Assembly: GCF_000760935.2 (NCBI RefSeq)
Contig: NZ_CP049744.1
Coordinates: forward strand, 4,123,501 to 4,187,500
Direction: 5' to 3'
DNA from: Rhodococcoides fascians A25f
GTDB taxonomy: Bacteria; Actinomycetota; Actinomycetes; Mycobacteriales; Mycobacteriaceae
Length of the DNA stretch: 64,000 bases
Shown: positions 41,231-49,974 of the stretch, piece by piece
Layout: the number at the start of each line of letters is the position of its first letter
How positions within the stretch are numbered: the stretch's first letter is position 1
Translations under genes and position numbers: made by a program
Notes under the pieces: generated by a model
What the model was told of the DNA's origin: nothing
The model's input: only the letters and a program-made list of their open reading frames with translations
The model's database searches: none

Positions 41231-41833
41231 TCAGGTCAGGAGCACAGCGACCTGGGCCTCGATCTCGGCTACCACGTCCTCGATCGACTTGTCGACGTTG
41301 ATCGTCGCGGCCATGGCGACGAACATGATGGCGGACACGACGTGGGCTGTCAGAGCCGCCCGTTGTGGGTCGACGGTGCCGCCGCGCGTCAGGATCGAGG
41401 CTATCTCGCCCTCCGTCTCCGCGATCAGCCCCAGAGCGACAGCGTGATGCGGCTCCTCCGGATCACCGAACACGATCTCGCGCAAATATGTTCGCCCGTT
41501 GTCGACCTGCTTCCGATTGCACTCGACGACGGGCCGCACGATAGCCATCACAGCATCGAGCGTGTCCTCGATGGCTGGCACCGCCGCCCGGCCTCGCTCG
41601 AGAGCTTCACCGTAGGTCGAGTTCTGCACGAGCAGCAGTAGTTCGCCCTTCGTCTTCGCATACAGGAACAACGTCCCGGTTCCGATGTCCGCCTTCTCGG
41701 CGATCTGCTGCGTGGTCACCTCGTCGACCCCGCGCTCGAGAAACAGTTCGCTCGCCGCCGCCGTGATGCGGGCGAGCTTGTCCTGCTTGTTTCGCTCTCG
41801 TCGGCTCACGGGCTCGCGGTGGGGACTGGACAT
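41231..41833 (-). CDS. TetR-family regulator
   Basis: A 200-residue TetR regulator. The helix-turn-helix is ARITAAASELFLERGVDEVT then AEKADIGTGTLFLYAKTKGE, close to the AcrR type with a GTGTLFLYxxxK recognition helix. An AAAGG ribosome-binding site precedes the ATG. It is divergent from the oxidoreductase/hydrolase operon that begins near 41916. A dyad at 41861-41880 lies 28 bases from its start, so it probably represses itself and that operon. Confidence 0.9.
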   Translation of the reverse strand: MSSPHREPVSRRERNKQDKLARITAAASELFLERGVDEVTTQQIAEKADIGTGTLFLYAKTKGELLLLVQNSTYGEALERGRAAVPAIEDTLDAVMAIVRPVVECNRKQVDNGRTYLREIVFGDPEEPHHAVALGLIAETEGEIASILTRGGTVDPQRAALTAHVVSAIMFVAMAATINVDKSIEDVVAEIEAQVAVLLT

Positions 41834-41860
41834 CGTCGACCTTTCGGGAATATTTATGAT

Positions 41861-41880
41861 TACACTCAGTTATGAGTATA
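41861..41880. promoter_or_regulatory. TetR operator in divergent promoter
   Basis: TACACTCAGTTATGAGTATA contains the inverted repeat ACTCA-GTTA-TGAGT, with a flanking TA pair on each side. It lies between the TetR start (41833) and the SDR remnant/oxidoreductase genes. Confidence 0.6.
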
Positions 41881-41915
41881 GTCAGTATTGTTGCGCACTC
41901 ACTCACGCACACAGC

Positions 41916-41990
41916 ATGCCAACACTCTCCAACTCAGTCGTATTCGTGACCGGCGCGAACGGCGGAATCGGACCAGGAAGTCGATCATGA
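41916..41990 (+). pseudogene. SDR N-terminal remnant upstream of oxidoreductase
   Basis: An ATG at 41916 starts a 24-residue frame, MPTLSNSVVFVTGANGGIG, which is an exact short-chain dehydrogenase Rossmann opening, then runs into PGSRS and a stop that overlaps the ATG of the next gene. The rest of the SDR has been deleted, leaving its start and nucleotide motif as a leader. Translation of the leader could still couple to the oxidoreductase. Confidence 0.75.
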
Positions 41991-43006
41991 AAGCGTTCGT
42001 TCTCACCAAGTACAAGCAACCCCTCGAATTGCGCGACGTCGCAGAGCCGACCATCGGCGAGAAGGAAGTCCGCGTCCGCGTCGAGGCCGTCGGACTGAAC
42101 CAACTCGACGAGAAGATCCGTCTGGGCGAGTTCAAACAGATCCTGCCGTATTCGCTTCCGCGCACACTCGGATACGACGTCGCCGGCACCGTCCTGAAGG
42201 TCGGAGCGAAAGTGCGCAGTGTCGCCGCGGGCGACGAGATCTATTCGCGGGTCGGCACCGACCACGTCGGCACGCTGGCCGAACGAGTCGCCATCGCGGA
42301 AACGGACATCTCGCTGCGCCCCACGACGGTGACCACCGCCGAAGCCGGCTCACTCCCACTCGTCGCTCTCACCGCCTGGCAGGCTCTCGTCGAGAACGGC
42401 AACGTTCAACCAGGCCAGAAAGTCCTCGTCCACGCCGGCTCCGGCGGAGTCGGCACCATCGCGATTCAGCTGGCCAAGCACCTCGGGGCGACCGTTGCCA
42501 CGACCGCCAGCGCGTCGAACGCCGACTTCCTGCGCGACCTCGGCGCAGACCTCGTGATCGACTACCGCACCCAGGATTTCGAAACCCAGATCTCCGGATA
42601 CGACCTCGTCATCGACAGTCTCAGCGGTGACAACCTCGAGAAGTCCCTACGCGTCCTGAAGCCCGGCGGCAAGGCCATCGGCATCACCGGCCCTCCCGAT
42701 CCCGATTTCGCCCGCAACGCCGGCCTCAATCCCGTTCTACGACTGGCCATCACAGCGTTGAGCCGGAAGATCCGCAGACAGGCCCGGAAGCTGGGCGTGG
42801 ACTACCAATTCATGTTCATGCACTCCGACGGCGAACAGCTCCGCCGTATCGCAGCACTGGTCGACGACGGCACCATCCGCCCCGTCGTCGGAGCCACCTA
42901 CCCCTTCGAGGAGACGCAGGAGGCCCTGCAGTCACTCGGCCGGGGCGGCGTCCGCGGCAAAACCGTCGTCACCCTCCCCCACAACCAGAAAGCCAACGAC
43001 CAATGA
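41987..43006 (+). CDS. Zinc-independent MDR-family NADP-dependent oxidoreductase (quinone reductase-like)
   Basis: A 339-residue medium-chain dehydrogenase/reductase of the quinone/enone reductase type. The GroES-like domain starts MKAFVLTKYKQPLELRDVAE; the Rossmann motif VLVHAGSGGVGTIAIQLAKH is in the middle. The zinc-ligand cysteines of alcohol dehydrogenases are absent, supporting NADPH-dependent enone/quinone reduction. It overlaps the SDR remnant upstream and the hydrolase downstream, both by ATGA. It is likely controlled by the divergent TetR gene. Confidence 0.9.
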   Translation: MKAFVLTKYKQPLELRDVAEPTIGEKEVRVRVEAVGLNQLDEKIRLGEFKQILPYSLPRTLGYDVAGTVLKVGAKVRSVAAGDEIYSRVGTDHVGTLAERVAIAETDISLRPTTVTTAEAGSLPLVALTAWQALVENGNVQPGQKVLVHAGSGGVGTIAIQLAKHLGATVATTASASNADFLRDLGADLVIDYRTQDFETQISGYDLVIDSLSGDNLEKSLRVLKPGGKAIGITGPPDPDFARNAGLNPVLRLAITALSRKIRRQARKLGVDYQFMFMHSDGEQLRRIAALVDDGTIRPVVGATYPFEETQEALQSLGRGGVRGKTVVTLPHNQKANDQ

Positions 43007-43860
43007 GCAACGACAACACCTCGATCATCAGGTCCTACGCGCACGCTCCTGTCCGTTCGGTCACCGCCGGCGGCACCACCTACTCGTACCGAGAACTCGG
43101 ACCGACGGGCGGCATCCCCGTCGTGTTCTTCGTCCATCTCGCCGCAAACCTCGACAACTGGGATCCGCGCATCGTCGATCCCATCGCTCAGGATCGACAC
43201 GTCATAGCCTTCGACAACACCGGCGTCGGTGCATCCTCCGGCAGGGTCCCCAGCACCATCGAGGAGGCCGCCGACGACGCCTACACCTTCATACGTGCAC
43301 TCGGATTCGACACCGTCGACATCTTCTCCTTCTCACTCGGCGGAATGATCGCCCAGGACCTCACCGTCAAGCACCCCGAACTCGTCCGCAAACTCGTCCT
43401 CACCGGAACCGGACCCCGTGGTGGACAGCACATCGACAAGGTCGCCGGCGTCACCTATTGGGACATCCTGCGCGCAACACTGTCCCGTTCGGACCCGAAA
43501 GAATTTCTCTTCTTCAACCGCAACGCAACCGGCAAGCGCGCGGGCAAGGCTTTCGTCGAACGCTTGAAAGAGCGCACCCACAACCGCGACAAGGACGTCA
43601 GCATCTCGGCGTTTCGCACGCAACTGTCCGCGATCAAGAAATACGGTCGGTCGGCACCGTCCGATCTGTCCAAGATCACCCAACCGACGTTGATTGCCAA
43701 CGGAGACAACGACCGTATGGTGCCCAGCGTCCTGTCCGAAGACATGCACCGACGCATCGCCGGCAGCGAACTCGTCATCTACCCAGACTCCGGACACGGC
43801 GGCATCTTTCAGTTCCACGAGCAGTTCGCACCCCGTGTGGTCGAATTCCTCAATCGCTGA
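43003..43860 (+). CDS. Alpha/beta hydrolase
   Basis: A 285-residue alpha/beta hydrolase. VVFFVHLAANLDNWDPRIVD is the oxyanion strand, DIFSFSLGGMIAQDL the nucleophile elbow, GDNDRMVP the acid and GHGGIFQFHEQF the histidine. The opening loop has HLAAN instead of the usual HGxxG, the pattern of the HLAANLDNW-type hydrolases often encoded beside TetR and MDR genes. It is translationally coupled to the oxidoreductase by a four-base overlap. The substrate is unknown. Confidence 0.9.
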   Translation: MSNDNTSIIRSYAHAPVRSVTAGGTTYSYRELGPTGGIPVVFFVHLAANLDNWDPRIVDPIAQDRHVIAFDNTGVGASSGRVPSTIEEAADDAYTFIRALGFDTVDIFSFSLGGMIAQDLTVKHPELVRKLVLTGTGPRGGQHIDKVAGVTYWDILRATLSRSDPKEFLFFNRNATGKRAGKAFVERLKERTHNRDKDVSISAFRTQLSAIKKYGRSAPSDLSKITQPTLIANGDNDRMVPSVLSEDMHRRIAGSELVIYPDSGHGGIFQFHEQFAPRVVEFLNR

Positions 43861-44194
43861 CCGTTTCTCACGCACCGAAGTCTTGCCGCGTCACCATCCC
43901 GTCCCTCCGCACTGCACAGAAAGTCCTGCCTGAATCCAGTATCGAAGGTGCGAGAAGGCTTGGTTCGAGGTTGCGGTCTGCGTTGCACACAGTGAAGTGG
44001 AAGGTGTCTGCGTTCGTCTCGCTCGCAGAGCCCAACGCGGCATGCCCTGACTCGCCAGTGCACGTGCGCGCCGTGCAGACCGGTCGCACCTCTCACGCGT
44101 CTTGTTGACCCTGTCGCCGTCGGTCCATGTCCTCCACGATGAACACGACATCGAAAGTCTGGGTGAGCGAAGACGACGGGAGATCGAGGTGCTG

Positions 44195-44434
44195 ATGGCG
44201 CTGCGATGGGTGCGGGCGATGATCCCGGTGTCGCGCTCCCGCGAGCCGGCGCTCGTCTTGGATTCGATCGACGCGACATTTCGGGTTCTGCCGGGCGACC
44301 TCGACATGCTGATGCACACGACGAATGGGCGGTACCTGTCGATTCTCGACGCCGCCCGCATCTCGTACCTGACGCGGACGGATCTGTGGCGGTGGTGTGG
44401 CATCAAGATGACCAGTAAGCCGCGCTGCACGTAG
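44195..44434 (+). pseudogene. Acyl-CoA thioesterase N-terminal fragment
   Basis: A frame of about 79 residues with FRVLPGDLDMLMHTTNGRYL followed by SILDAARISYLTRTDLW, the N-terminal hotdog helix of 4-hydroxybenzoyl-CoA-thioesterase-like proteins. It ends after KMTSKPRCT, less than half of the family's length, and the following 150 bases contain no continuation in any frame. It is judged a truncated gene. Confidence 0.65.
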
Positions 44435-44583
44435 ATATCCAGTCGATACCGGATGCGCCGATACCGTCTCCAATCCCACTAAGCAACAATTGAATTCATG
44501 GACACGGCAGTGTCCCGCGAGCTCTGCATGCCGCCTGCTGCAGTTCCGCACCCTCAGCCGGTAGACGCGCGTACGCTCACACG

Positions 44584-45684
44584 ATGTCGGGTAACGAACA
44601 CGATCAAGGGCCACGAGCAGGACCACCTGAAATTGCCGAGGCGGTCTCGGTCCTGCTGATCGCCGACCCCGGCAAACCCACTGCTCTCGCTCACAAGCTC
44701 GCAAAAAACCTACCGGAACGCCTGCGACACCGAGACCGCAACGAGCGCCGATGGACTGTGTCCGTGCGCAGCGAGCCGTACCTCTCCGATGAGCAGGCCA
44801 ACTTCGCAGACGCCATCGACGCAGTCGAACCGTCTTCGGAGAACGACGATGTCGTCGTCTACCTCACTGATCTACCGCGGCGTGAGGACACCGTGCCGGT
44901 GGTCGCCGACGTCAGCGCCGCACATCTGTTCGCGCTCGTCTCCATCGCCGCCGTCGGCGGGATTCGCATCGAGGACCGGGTGCGTGCCGTCGCCGAACTC
45001 GCGATCGCGTTCGTCCTCGGTGAACCGACACTCGCGCCGGCCGGTGCGCAGCGGCGGTTTCCCTCCCAGCAGATCGACAGCGGTACGCGATATTTCGCTC
45101 CCCGGGGTCTGCGACGGCTGCGGTTGCTGTCGGGGATGGTGCGTGCGAACCGGCCGTGGCGACTGGTCACCGGGCTGTCGAAAGTTCTCGTCGGCGCATT
45201 CGCCACCGGTGCGTTCGCCTTGGCGACGAACACGATCTGGCTGTTCGCCGACACGATGGGTCCGTGGCGCATGAGCGCAGCAACGTTGCTGTCGATCACG
45301 GCCATGGTTCTGTGGCTGGTCCTCGATCACCAGTTGTGGGAGCGGCCGACGTCGCCGGACGCGCGCGAGCGGTCCGTGCTGTACAACACCGCCACCGTCG
45401 TCACCCTGGTCATCGGTGTCCTCGTTCTGCACGTCGCCTTGTTCGGGTTGCTTCTGCTCACCGCATCCATTGCGTTGCCCCCTCCGCTGCTGTCCAGCAC
45501 GCTCGGACATGCGGTCAGCTTCTCCGACTACCTCACGCTCGCCTGGCTGCTGGCATCGATCGCCACCATCGGCGGTGCACTCGGTTCAGGACTCGAGGAC
45601 GACACCGCCGTCACCGACGCCGCCTACGGGATCCGGCAACGACAGCGCATCGATCAGACACAGAATCGCTCTCGAAAGGCGTAA
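44584..45684 (+). CDS. Polytopic membrane protein of unknown function
   Basis: A 366-residue protein. Residues 1-180 form a soluble, mixed alpha/beta region (VSVLLIADPGKPTALAHKLA; DDVVVYLTDLPRREDTVPVV), and residues from about 190 carry four transmembrane helices, then a fifth near 320, ending in a basic tail (QRQRIDQTQNRSRKA). No characterised family was recognised; similar two-part proteins are common in actinobacterial genomes. It is monocistronic. The soluble part resembles a nucleotide- or ligand-handling fold but no motif can be named. Confidence 0.8.
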   Translation: MSGNEHDQGPRAGPPEIAEAVSVLLIADPGKPTALAHKLAKNLPERLRHRDRNERRWTVSVRSEPYLSDEQANFADAIDAVEPSSENDDVVVYLTDLPRREDTVPVVADVSAAHLFALVSIAAVGGIRIEDRVRAVAELAIAFVLGEPTLAPAGAQRRFPSQQIDSGTRYFAPRGLRRLRLLSGMVRANRPWRLVTGLSKVLVGAFATGAFALATNTIWLFADTMGPWRMSAATLLSITAMVLWLVLDHQLWERPTSPDARERSVLYNTATVVTLVIGVLVLHVALFGLLLLTASIALPPPLLSSTLGHAVSFSDYLTLAWLLASIATIGGALGSGLEDDTAVTDAAYGIRQRQRIDQTQNRSRKA

Positions 45685-45914
45685 GGACAGTCCAATCGGC
45701 GACTACAGCTGACGACCACGACGATCCGCACACACGATTCACGGTCCGCCCGACCCACCAGCGCTCGCGAGCGCGACACCGGTAGAGCCCCGGTGGACGG
45801 ATGAACCGTTGCGCGCCACGTCCGCCAGATTCACGGTACTCGAGTGTCCGGCTATGCGAATGCACGAACTCGGCAATTGTCGAATGTGCGCGTGCGTTGT
45901 TATCGGTCGCTGCC

Positions 45915-46210
45915 TCAGAGCTTCTCGGCCAAGACGTCGAGGTAGCTGATTTCTGTTGGCACAGCGAGAAGTTCGTCGGTGCGTTCGCCGAGCGCCGTGC
46001 CGACTGGCCCACCGAGGTGCGTCTCACGGGCGCCCTGATCGGGGAACGCGTCGATGATGCCGAACGTCGAAGGACCGAACCGTACCGCCAACCACGGCCT
46101 CGTGCCAGGCTCCCGTTCGACGAGGGGCAGCGCTGATCGGAGGAATCCTCGACTGCGTCTTCCTTGCCGGGCTTGGCTTCGAGTTGTACCAGCGGCGCTT
46201 TGGTAACCAT
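45915..46210 (-). pseudogene. Frameshifted antibiotic biosynthesis monooxygenase-like gene
   Basis: The start MVTKAPLVQLEAKPGKEDAV is in one frame. At about position 46140 the reading continues one frame over as FLRSALPLVEREPGTRPWLA and then FGPSTFGIIDAFPDQ to YLDVLAEKL. Joined, the two halves make a complete ABM/Dabb-like protein of about 97 residues, so a single base was lost near the VE/FLRSAL junction. It is broken or requires frameshifting. Confidence 0.75.
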
Positions 46211-46858
46211 GTCGGATCTCCCGTTGAGGGGGTGGACGTGATCGAGCATCTAACCGATCACCGGCAAAGGAATGGCCGCCCGGCGAGTACGGACATGCAA
46301 TCTCGTTTTGCCCCTGGTAATTTCGGAGCCGGGAGCGCACACTTCATGGTGTAGGTAATGGACACACCTGGAATGCGTATCCGCTGTCGCCAGACTGTGA
46401 CGCGAAAAATGGTGTTGTGCCAACGATTTGGGTTCTCAACATTTGTACACTGTCGCGTCAGGCGCAGCCGTACGATTCATTCGATCGATCACATGCACGC
46501 GCCTGTGTTCGCCGGGCCGGAACCGACCGGGCATGCGGTGCCAGGCCGGTATCGACGAAAGCGAGTGCGCAACGCTGCAGTACTGGCATGAGCGCAACGT
46601 GGTATTCGCATGAGGCCGGTGCGCAGACGAGGGGTAGGCACACTCGCCCGAATGTCGCACCGGTGTCGTTGGCTCAGGGGTCGACGATCTACTCGTGCTG
46701 CAGGCCGAACTCCTTCGATACCTGTTGCTGTGCAACATTATCCAGAAATATCGGTCGGCCCCCGAAGGAGTGACCGATCGGCCGGACGCAGATCGGCGCA
46801 CCCAACGCGACGCACGAGCCGCGAGACGTCAAACTCAAACCAAAAGAAGGAGATCGAA
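46211..46858. other. Intergenic region before the GlcG/HbpS-like gene
   Basis: About 650 bases. Overlapping short frames are present on both strands but none has a recognisable product. The last 60 bases contain the ribosome-binding site AGAAGGAGA of the next gene. No repeat or clear operator was seen. Confidence 0.45.
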
Positions 46859-47260
46859 ATGTCTGCCCTCACCCTCGCAGCTGCCCGCACGATCATCGCC
46901 GCAGCTGAGAAGAAGGCCGACGAGATCGGCCAGCCCATGAACATCGCGGTCGTCGATGCCGGCGGCAACCTCATCTGCCACGTCCGCCAAGACGGTGCCT
47001 GGATCGGAAGCATCGATATTTCGATCAGTAAAGCCTGGACATCGAGGGCATTCGACATCCAGACCAAGGAGCTCGGAGACAATTCGCAGCCGACGCAACA
47101 GTTCTTCGGCATCTACACCACCAACGGAGGCAAAGTCGCCATCTTCGCTGGCGGCGTCCCGCTCGAACACGACGGCGTCGTCATCGGAGGACTCGGAGTC
47201 AGCGGCGGATCCGGCGAGCAGGACCAGGCTGTCGCCGAAGCAGGTCTCGTCGCGATCTAG
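46859..47260 (+). CDS. GlcG/HbpS-family heme-binding-like protein
   Basis: A 133-residue protein of the GlcG/HbpS (DUF336) family. LAAARTIIAAAEKKADEIGQ opens the fold, then MNIAVVDAGGNLICHVRQDG, and the end has GGVPLEHDGVVIGGLGVSGG. HbpS binds heme extracytoplasmically in Streptomyces; many relatives bind other small cofactors, or are found in diol/glycolate operons. There is no signal peptide with this start, so a cytosolic role is likelier. A strong AAGGAG ribosome-binding site precedes the ATG at 46859. It stands alone, next to remnants of fatty-acid genes. Confidence 0.9.
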   Translation: MSALTLAAARTIIAAAEKKADEIGQPMNIAVVDAGGNLICHVRQDGAWIGSIDISISKAWTSRAFDIQTKELGDNSQPTQQFFGIYTTNGGKVAIFAGGVPLEHDGVVIGGLGVSGGSGEQDQAVAEAGLVAI

Positions 47261-47469
47261 ACCCACCACTACGCGCCCGGTGCGTATGACGGTACGACTA
47301 GACCCACAGCACAGTTCACGAACGTTCGCGCGTCGGCGCGGACGCGTCGAAGTTCGGTGTAAAGCCCTTAGCAACAGTGCGCGACTGGACGTCTCGGTTG
47401 TGGGTTCAGTTGGCGGACGGGTGAGCACTTCTCCCACTGCACAGGGGTGCCCTTGCCTCAATCATCATC

Positions 47470-47673
47470 CTCCGCCTAGACACCACGAAGGTCAACATCC
47501 ACGGCGGAGCTATTGCCTTGGGCCACCCGGTCGGAACGTCCGGTGCCCGGCTCGCGCTCTCGCTTGCGCATTCGATGAAGCGGCGTGGTGGAGGTGTGGG
47601 CGCAGCGGCTCTTTGCGGCGGCGGCCAGGGGAACGCGTTGATTCTGCGCAGCGGCAACGCCGCTCGTGATTGA
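47470..47673 (+). pseudogene. Thiolase C-terminal remnant
   Basis: The frame from about 47470 reads [20 protein letters not shown], then [20 protein letters not shown] and [15 protein letters not shown] before the stop. This is the thiolase C-terminal domain with its [17 protein letters not shown] catalytic histidine block and the CxGGGQG cysteine motif. The N-terminal 330 residues are missing. Confidence 0.8.
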
Positions 47674-47850
47674 CCGGGGCAGACCAGCTCACACCACCCT
47701 CGACACCGAGCGATCCACCGTCACGGATATCGACGAACAAGGCCCCGCTGCACGGTGTCCGCGTCATCGGGCTCGAAAGCTTCATCGCCGCCCCGTTCGC
47801 GAGCAGGTTGGTCGCCGACGTCGGTGCCGAGGTCATCAGAATCGCCGAGT
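47670..47850 (+). pseudogene. CaiB/BaiF family CoA-transferase N-terminal remnant
   Basis: Starting with a TTG overlapping the thiolase stop, the frame reads LHGVRVIGLESFIAAPFASR then LVADVGAEVIRIAES, the N-terminal signature of family III CoA-transferases, before losing similarity around 47850. It was probably the next gene in an operon with the thiolase. The decay ends just before the GTGACA motif at 47961. Confidence 0.75.
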
Positions 47851-47960
47851 CGCGGCGTTCGAGGGCATCGTCGGCATGTAGCGATCCGAATGTGAACGAA
47901 TTGAAGGGCTGGCAAGTCCACGCACGTCGACTCACAACCATCTGGATGCTCACGCGGCAA

Positions 47961-47984
47961 TTGTGACAACGTTGTGACACCGAG
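47961..47984. repeat. GTGACA arm motif left of attachment-like core 2
   Basis: Two GTGACA hexamers 11 bases apart followed by CCGAG; nearly the same block occurs at 58136-58158 and, right of the cores, at 34138-34161, 48326-48349 and 58506-58529. The position on both sides of a tRNA-derived core resembles integrase arm-binding sites. Confidence 0.6.
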
Positions 47985-48158
47985 AACGAACGCCACAGAG
48001 CTCTAAGCCCCTGAACTGCGGAAACGAAATTATTGGCCTGCGGGAATGTCGATTACCGCGGATCTCAAATCCGCTGTCTCGGTTGTCCAATCAAATACGT
48101 GGTAGACCGCCGAAGACCACGCTACCACCCGAAAAGCGCTGTCCTGGTCCAGAAATCT

Positions 48159-48510
48159 GGATCCATATGGACTCTGGTGCCCCCAGTCGGACTCGAACCA
48201 ACACTGTGCGGATTTTAAGTCCCTAGAAGTGGATTCACCTGAACCAGACTGGACTCGATATTTGTTTATTTGCAACGCTTTTCGTGCATTGTCGTCCGGA
48301 CGAGTCCATCGTCGATCGTACCGACTTGTGACACTCTCGTGACACCGAACTGCCGCCGGTTCTCCGACACCGGACAGTCCTGATCGGTGTCGGACAGCCA
48401 CGGTATCGGGTGGACGGACAGCGTCCTGGCGCACCGACGCTACATGAGGACTCGTAAAACGAGACGTATTCGTCGCGAACCAATATCACCTTCGAGTCAG
48501 TCGAAACGTG
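48159..48510 (-). repeat. Attachment-like repeat, copy 2
   Basis: Same unit as at 33983 and 58337. The tRNA 3' half with encoded CCA lies at 48175-48222 on the minus strand; the T-loop TTCGAGT is intact but the T-stem has one change relative to copy 3. The right arm GTGACA pair is at 48326-48349, and an inverted TCCGACACCG...CGGTGTCGGA repeat follows at about 48364-48394. The tRNA 5' half is absent. Confidence 0.72.
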
Positions 48511-48777
48511 CAACGGCGAACCCCACTGCATTGGCCCTACGGCTTGTCGGACAAATACTGCTTCAGGCGAGGTGTTAGCCATCCGGCAATGATGTTGACG
48601 GAAGCGAATAATCGCCGACTTGCCAACAACAGGCGCGATGCCGCCGACGACATCGCGCGGAAACGGCAGTTATCACACCGTCAATGTCGGTTGACTGAAT
48701 CACTGTCCGCACTGTCGGCCGGCGTGAGCACCTGGTCGACGGCGTACCGACCGCGATGCGGTCCCCGCCTGGGCCAA

Positions 48778-49974
48778 TCAGTTCGACGCGAGTCGATCCG
48801 AGGTCAGCGGGTCCGCCTTGGTGCCCTCGCGCAGGCGCGCGATCTCGGCCCGTGAATGAACGACTCTGTCACTGTCGAGACCTTTGCTGACCGCGAGATC
48901 CGCACAGAGATCGAGTGCGGCGCGAACGAGGTGACGTCGCTTCTTCTTATCTGCTCGATCGGTGCCTGCTTTCACGTACTGACGCTGTTGCCGCCAGCCT
49001 CCCGCTGCTGTCACTTCGTCATCGGTGAGAACTCCTGCGTCGACTTCCGGACCGAGAACATCGCGCACGAAGTGCGCCTCCCGCGGATGGGCCCAGACGA
49101 AAGCGATCCACAACGCAGTGACAGCGAAGAGGAAATCTCCCACCATGAGCACAACGACGACGACAGCAGTGCCGCCGGCGAGCGCCGTCATCGAATCCCA
49201 CACAGCGTGAACGACGATCGGAGCAACGATCAGAGCTATGCCGCGCCCGATTCGCCTCGGTTGAGCTGGACTGCCCAGTAGATAGATGACCCCTGCACAG
49301 AACAATGCAGTGAACAGCGGGTGCGAGACGATGTCCGAGAAGGTGCGAGTTGCGATGGACCCGACGAGGCCGTCGGTTTGATGCGAGCCGAATCCCTGTG
49401 TCGCGCCCGAGATCGAGTACAACAGATCCTCGCTGGTCTGAAATCCCAGGCCGATGAATGCACCGAGCAGCAGACCATCGGTCGGTGTGCGAACCAACCT
49501 CGGCGCGAGCGCGATCAGGACGACGATCCCGACGCCCTTGGCGGTTTCCTCGACGAGCGGTGCCGACAGTCCGGCATGCCAGTCCTGCGCCCATACCTGA
49601 CCGAACCACTTGGCATACAACGAGCCGAGCGCGTCGTTGGCCTGTACCGCGATGGCGAACGTTGCTGCTGTTGCGCCCCAAACGAATCCGGTGAGCGCAA
49701 GCTTGACGGGTTGGCGTTCGTACCGGTCGACGTGACGGAACCACCAACCCCAGATCACCGCGCTGATCACACCGATGATGTTGGCGATGAGCAGCGCACG
49801 TCCGAAGTATCCGGAGAGCGGCGAGAGCATCTGCCATGCCTTGACGACACCCGTTCCGCACAGCCACACAAACATCCAGAACACGATGTTGCGTGGCTGG
49901 AAGAGATCGAACCTTTCGCCCCACGCGGTCTTCTCCAGTGCCGCCGCACGTACATCGACGAGGTCGGTGCTCAT
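48778..49974 (-). CDS. PrsW-family intramembrane metalloprotease (copy 2)
   Basis: A 398-residue paralogue of the protein at 19471-20664. It shares WGERFDLFQPRNIVFWMFVW near the start, VEETAK (Glu142-Glu143), SEDLLYS (Glu182), SHPLFTA (His218) and APIVVHAVWD (His256), so the active-site set is complete. The basic cytoplasmic tail with KKKRRHLVRAALDLCADLA is also conserved, suggesting a shared binding function. The ATG at 49974 overlaps the partner's stop by one base. Expression is probably from the partner's promoter near 50640. Confidence 0.9.
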   Translation of the reverse strand: MSTDLVDVRAAALEKTAWGERFDLFQPRNIVFWMFVWLCGTGVVKAWQMLSPLSGYFGRALLIANIIGVISAVIWGWWFRHVDRYERQPVKLALTGFVWGATAATFAIAVQANDALGSLYAKWFGQVWAQDWHAGLSAPLVEETAKGVGIVVLIALAPRLVRTPTDGLLLGAFIGLGFQTSEDLLYSISGATQGFGSHQTDGLVGSIATRTFSDIVSHPLFTALFCAGVIYLLGSPAQPRRIGRGIALIVAPIVVHAVWDSMTALAGGTAVVVVVLMVGDFLFAVTALWIAFVWAHPREAHFVRDVLGPEVDAGVLTDDEVTAAGGWRQQRQYVKAGTDRADKKKRRHLVRAALDLCADLAVSKGLDSDRVVHSRAEIARLREGTKADPLTSDRLASN

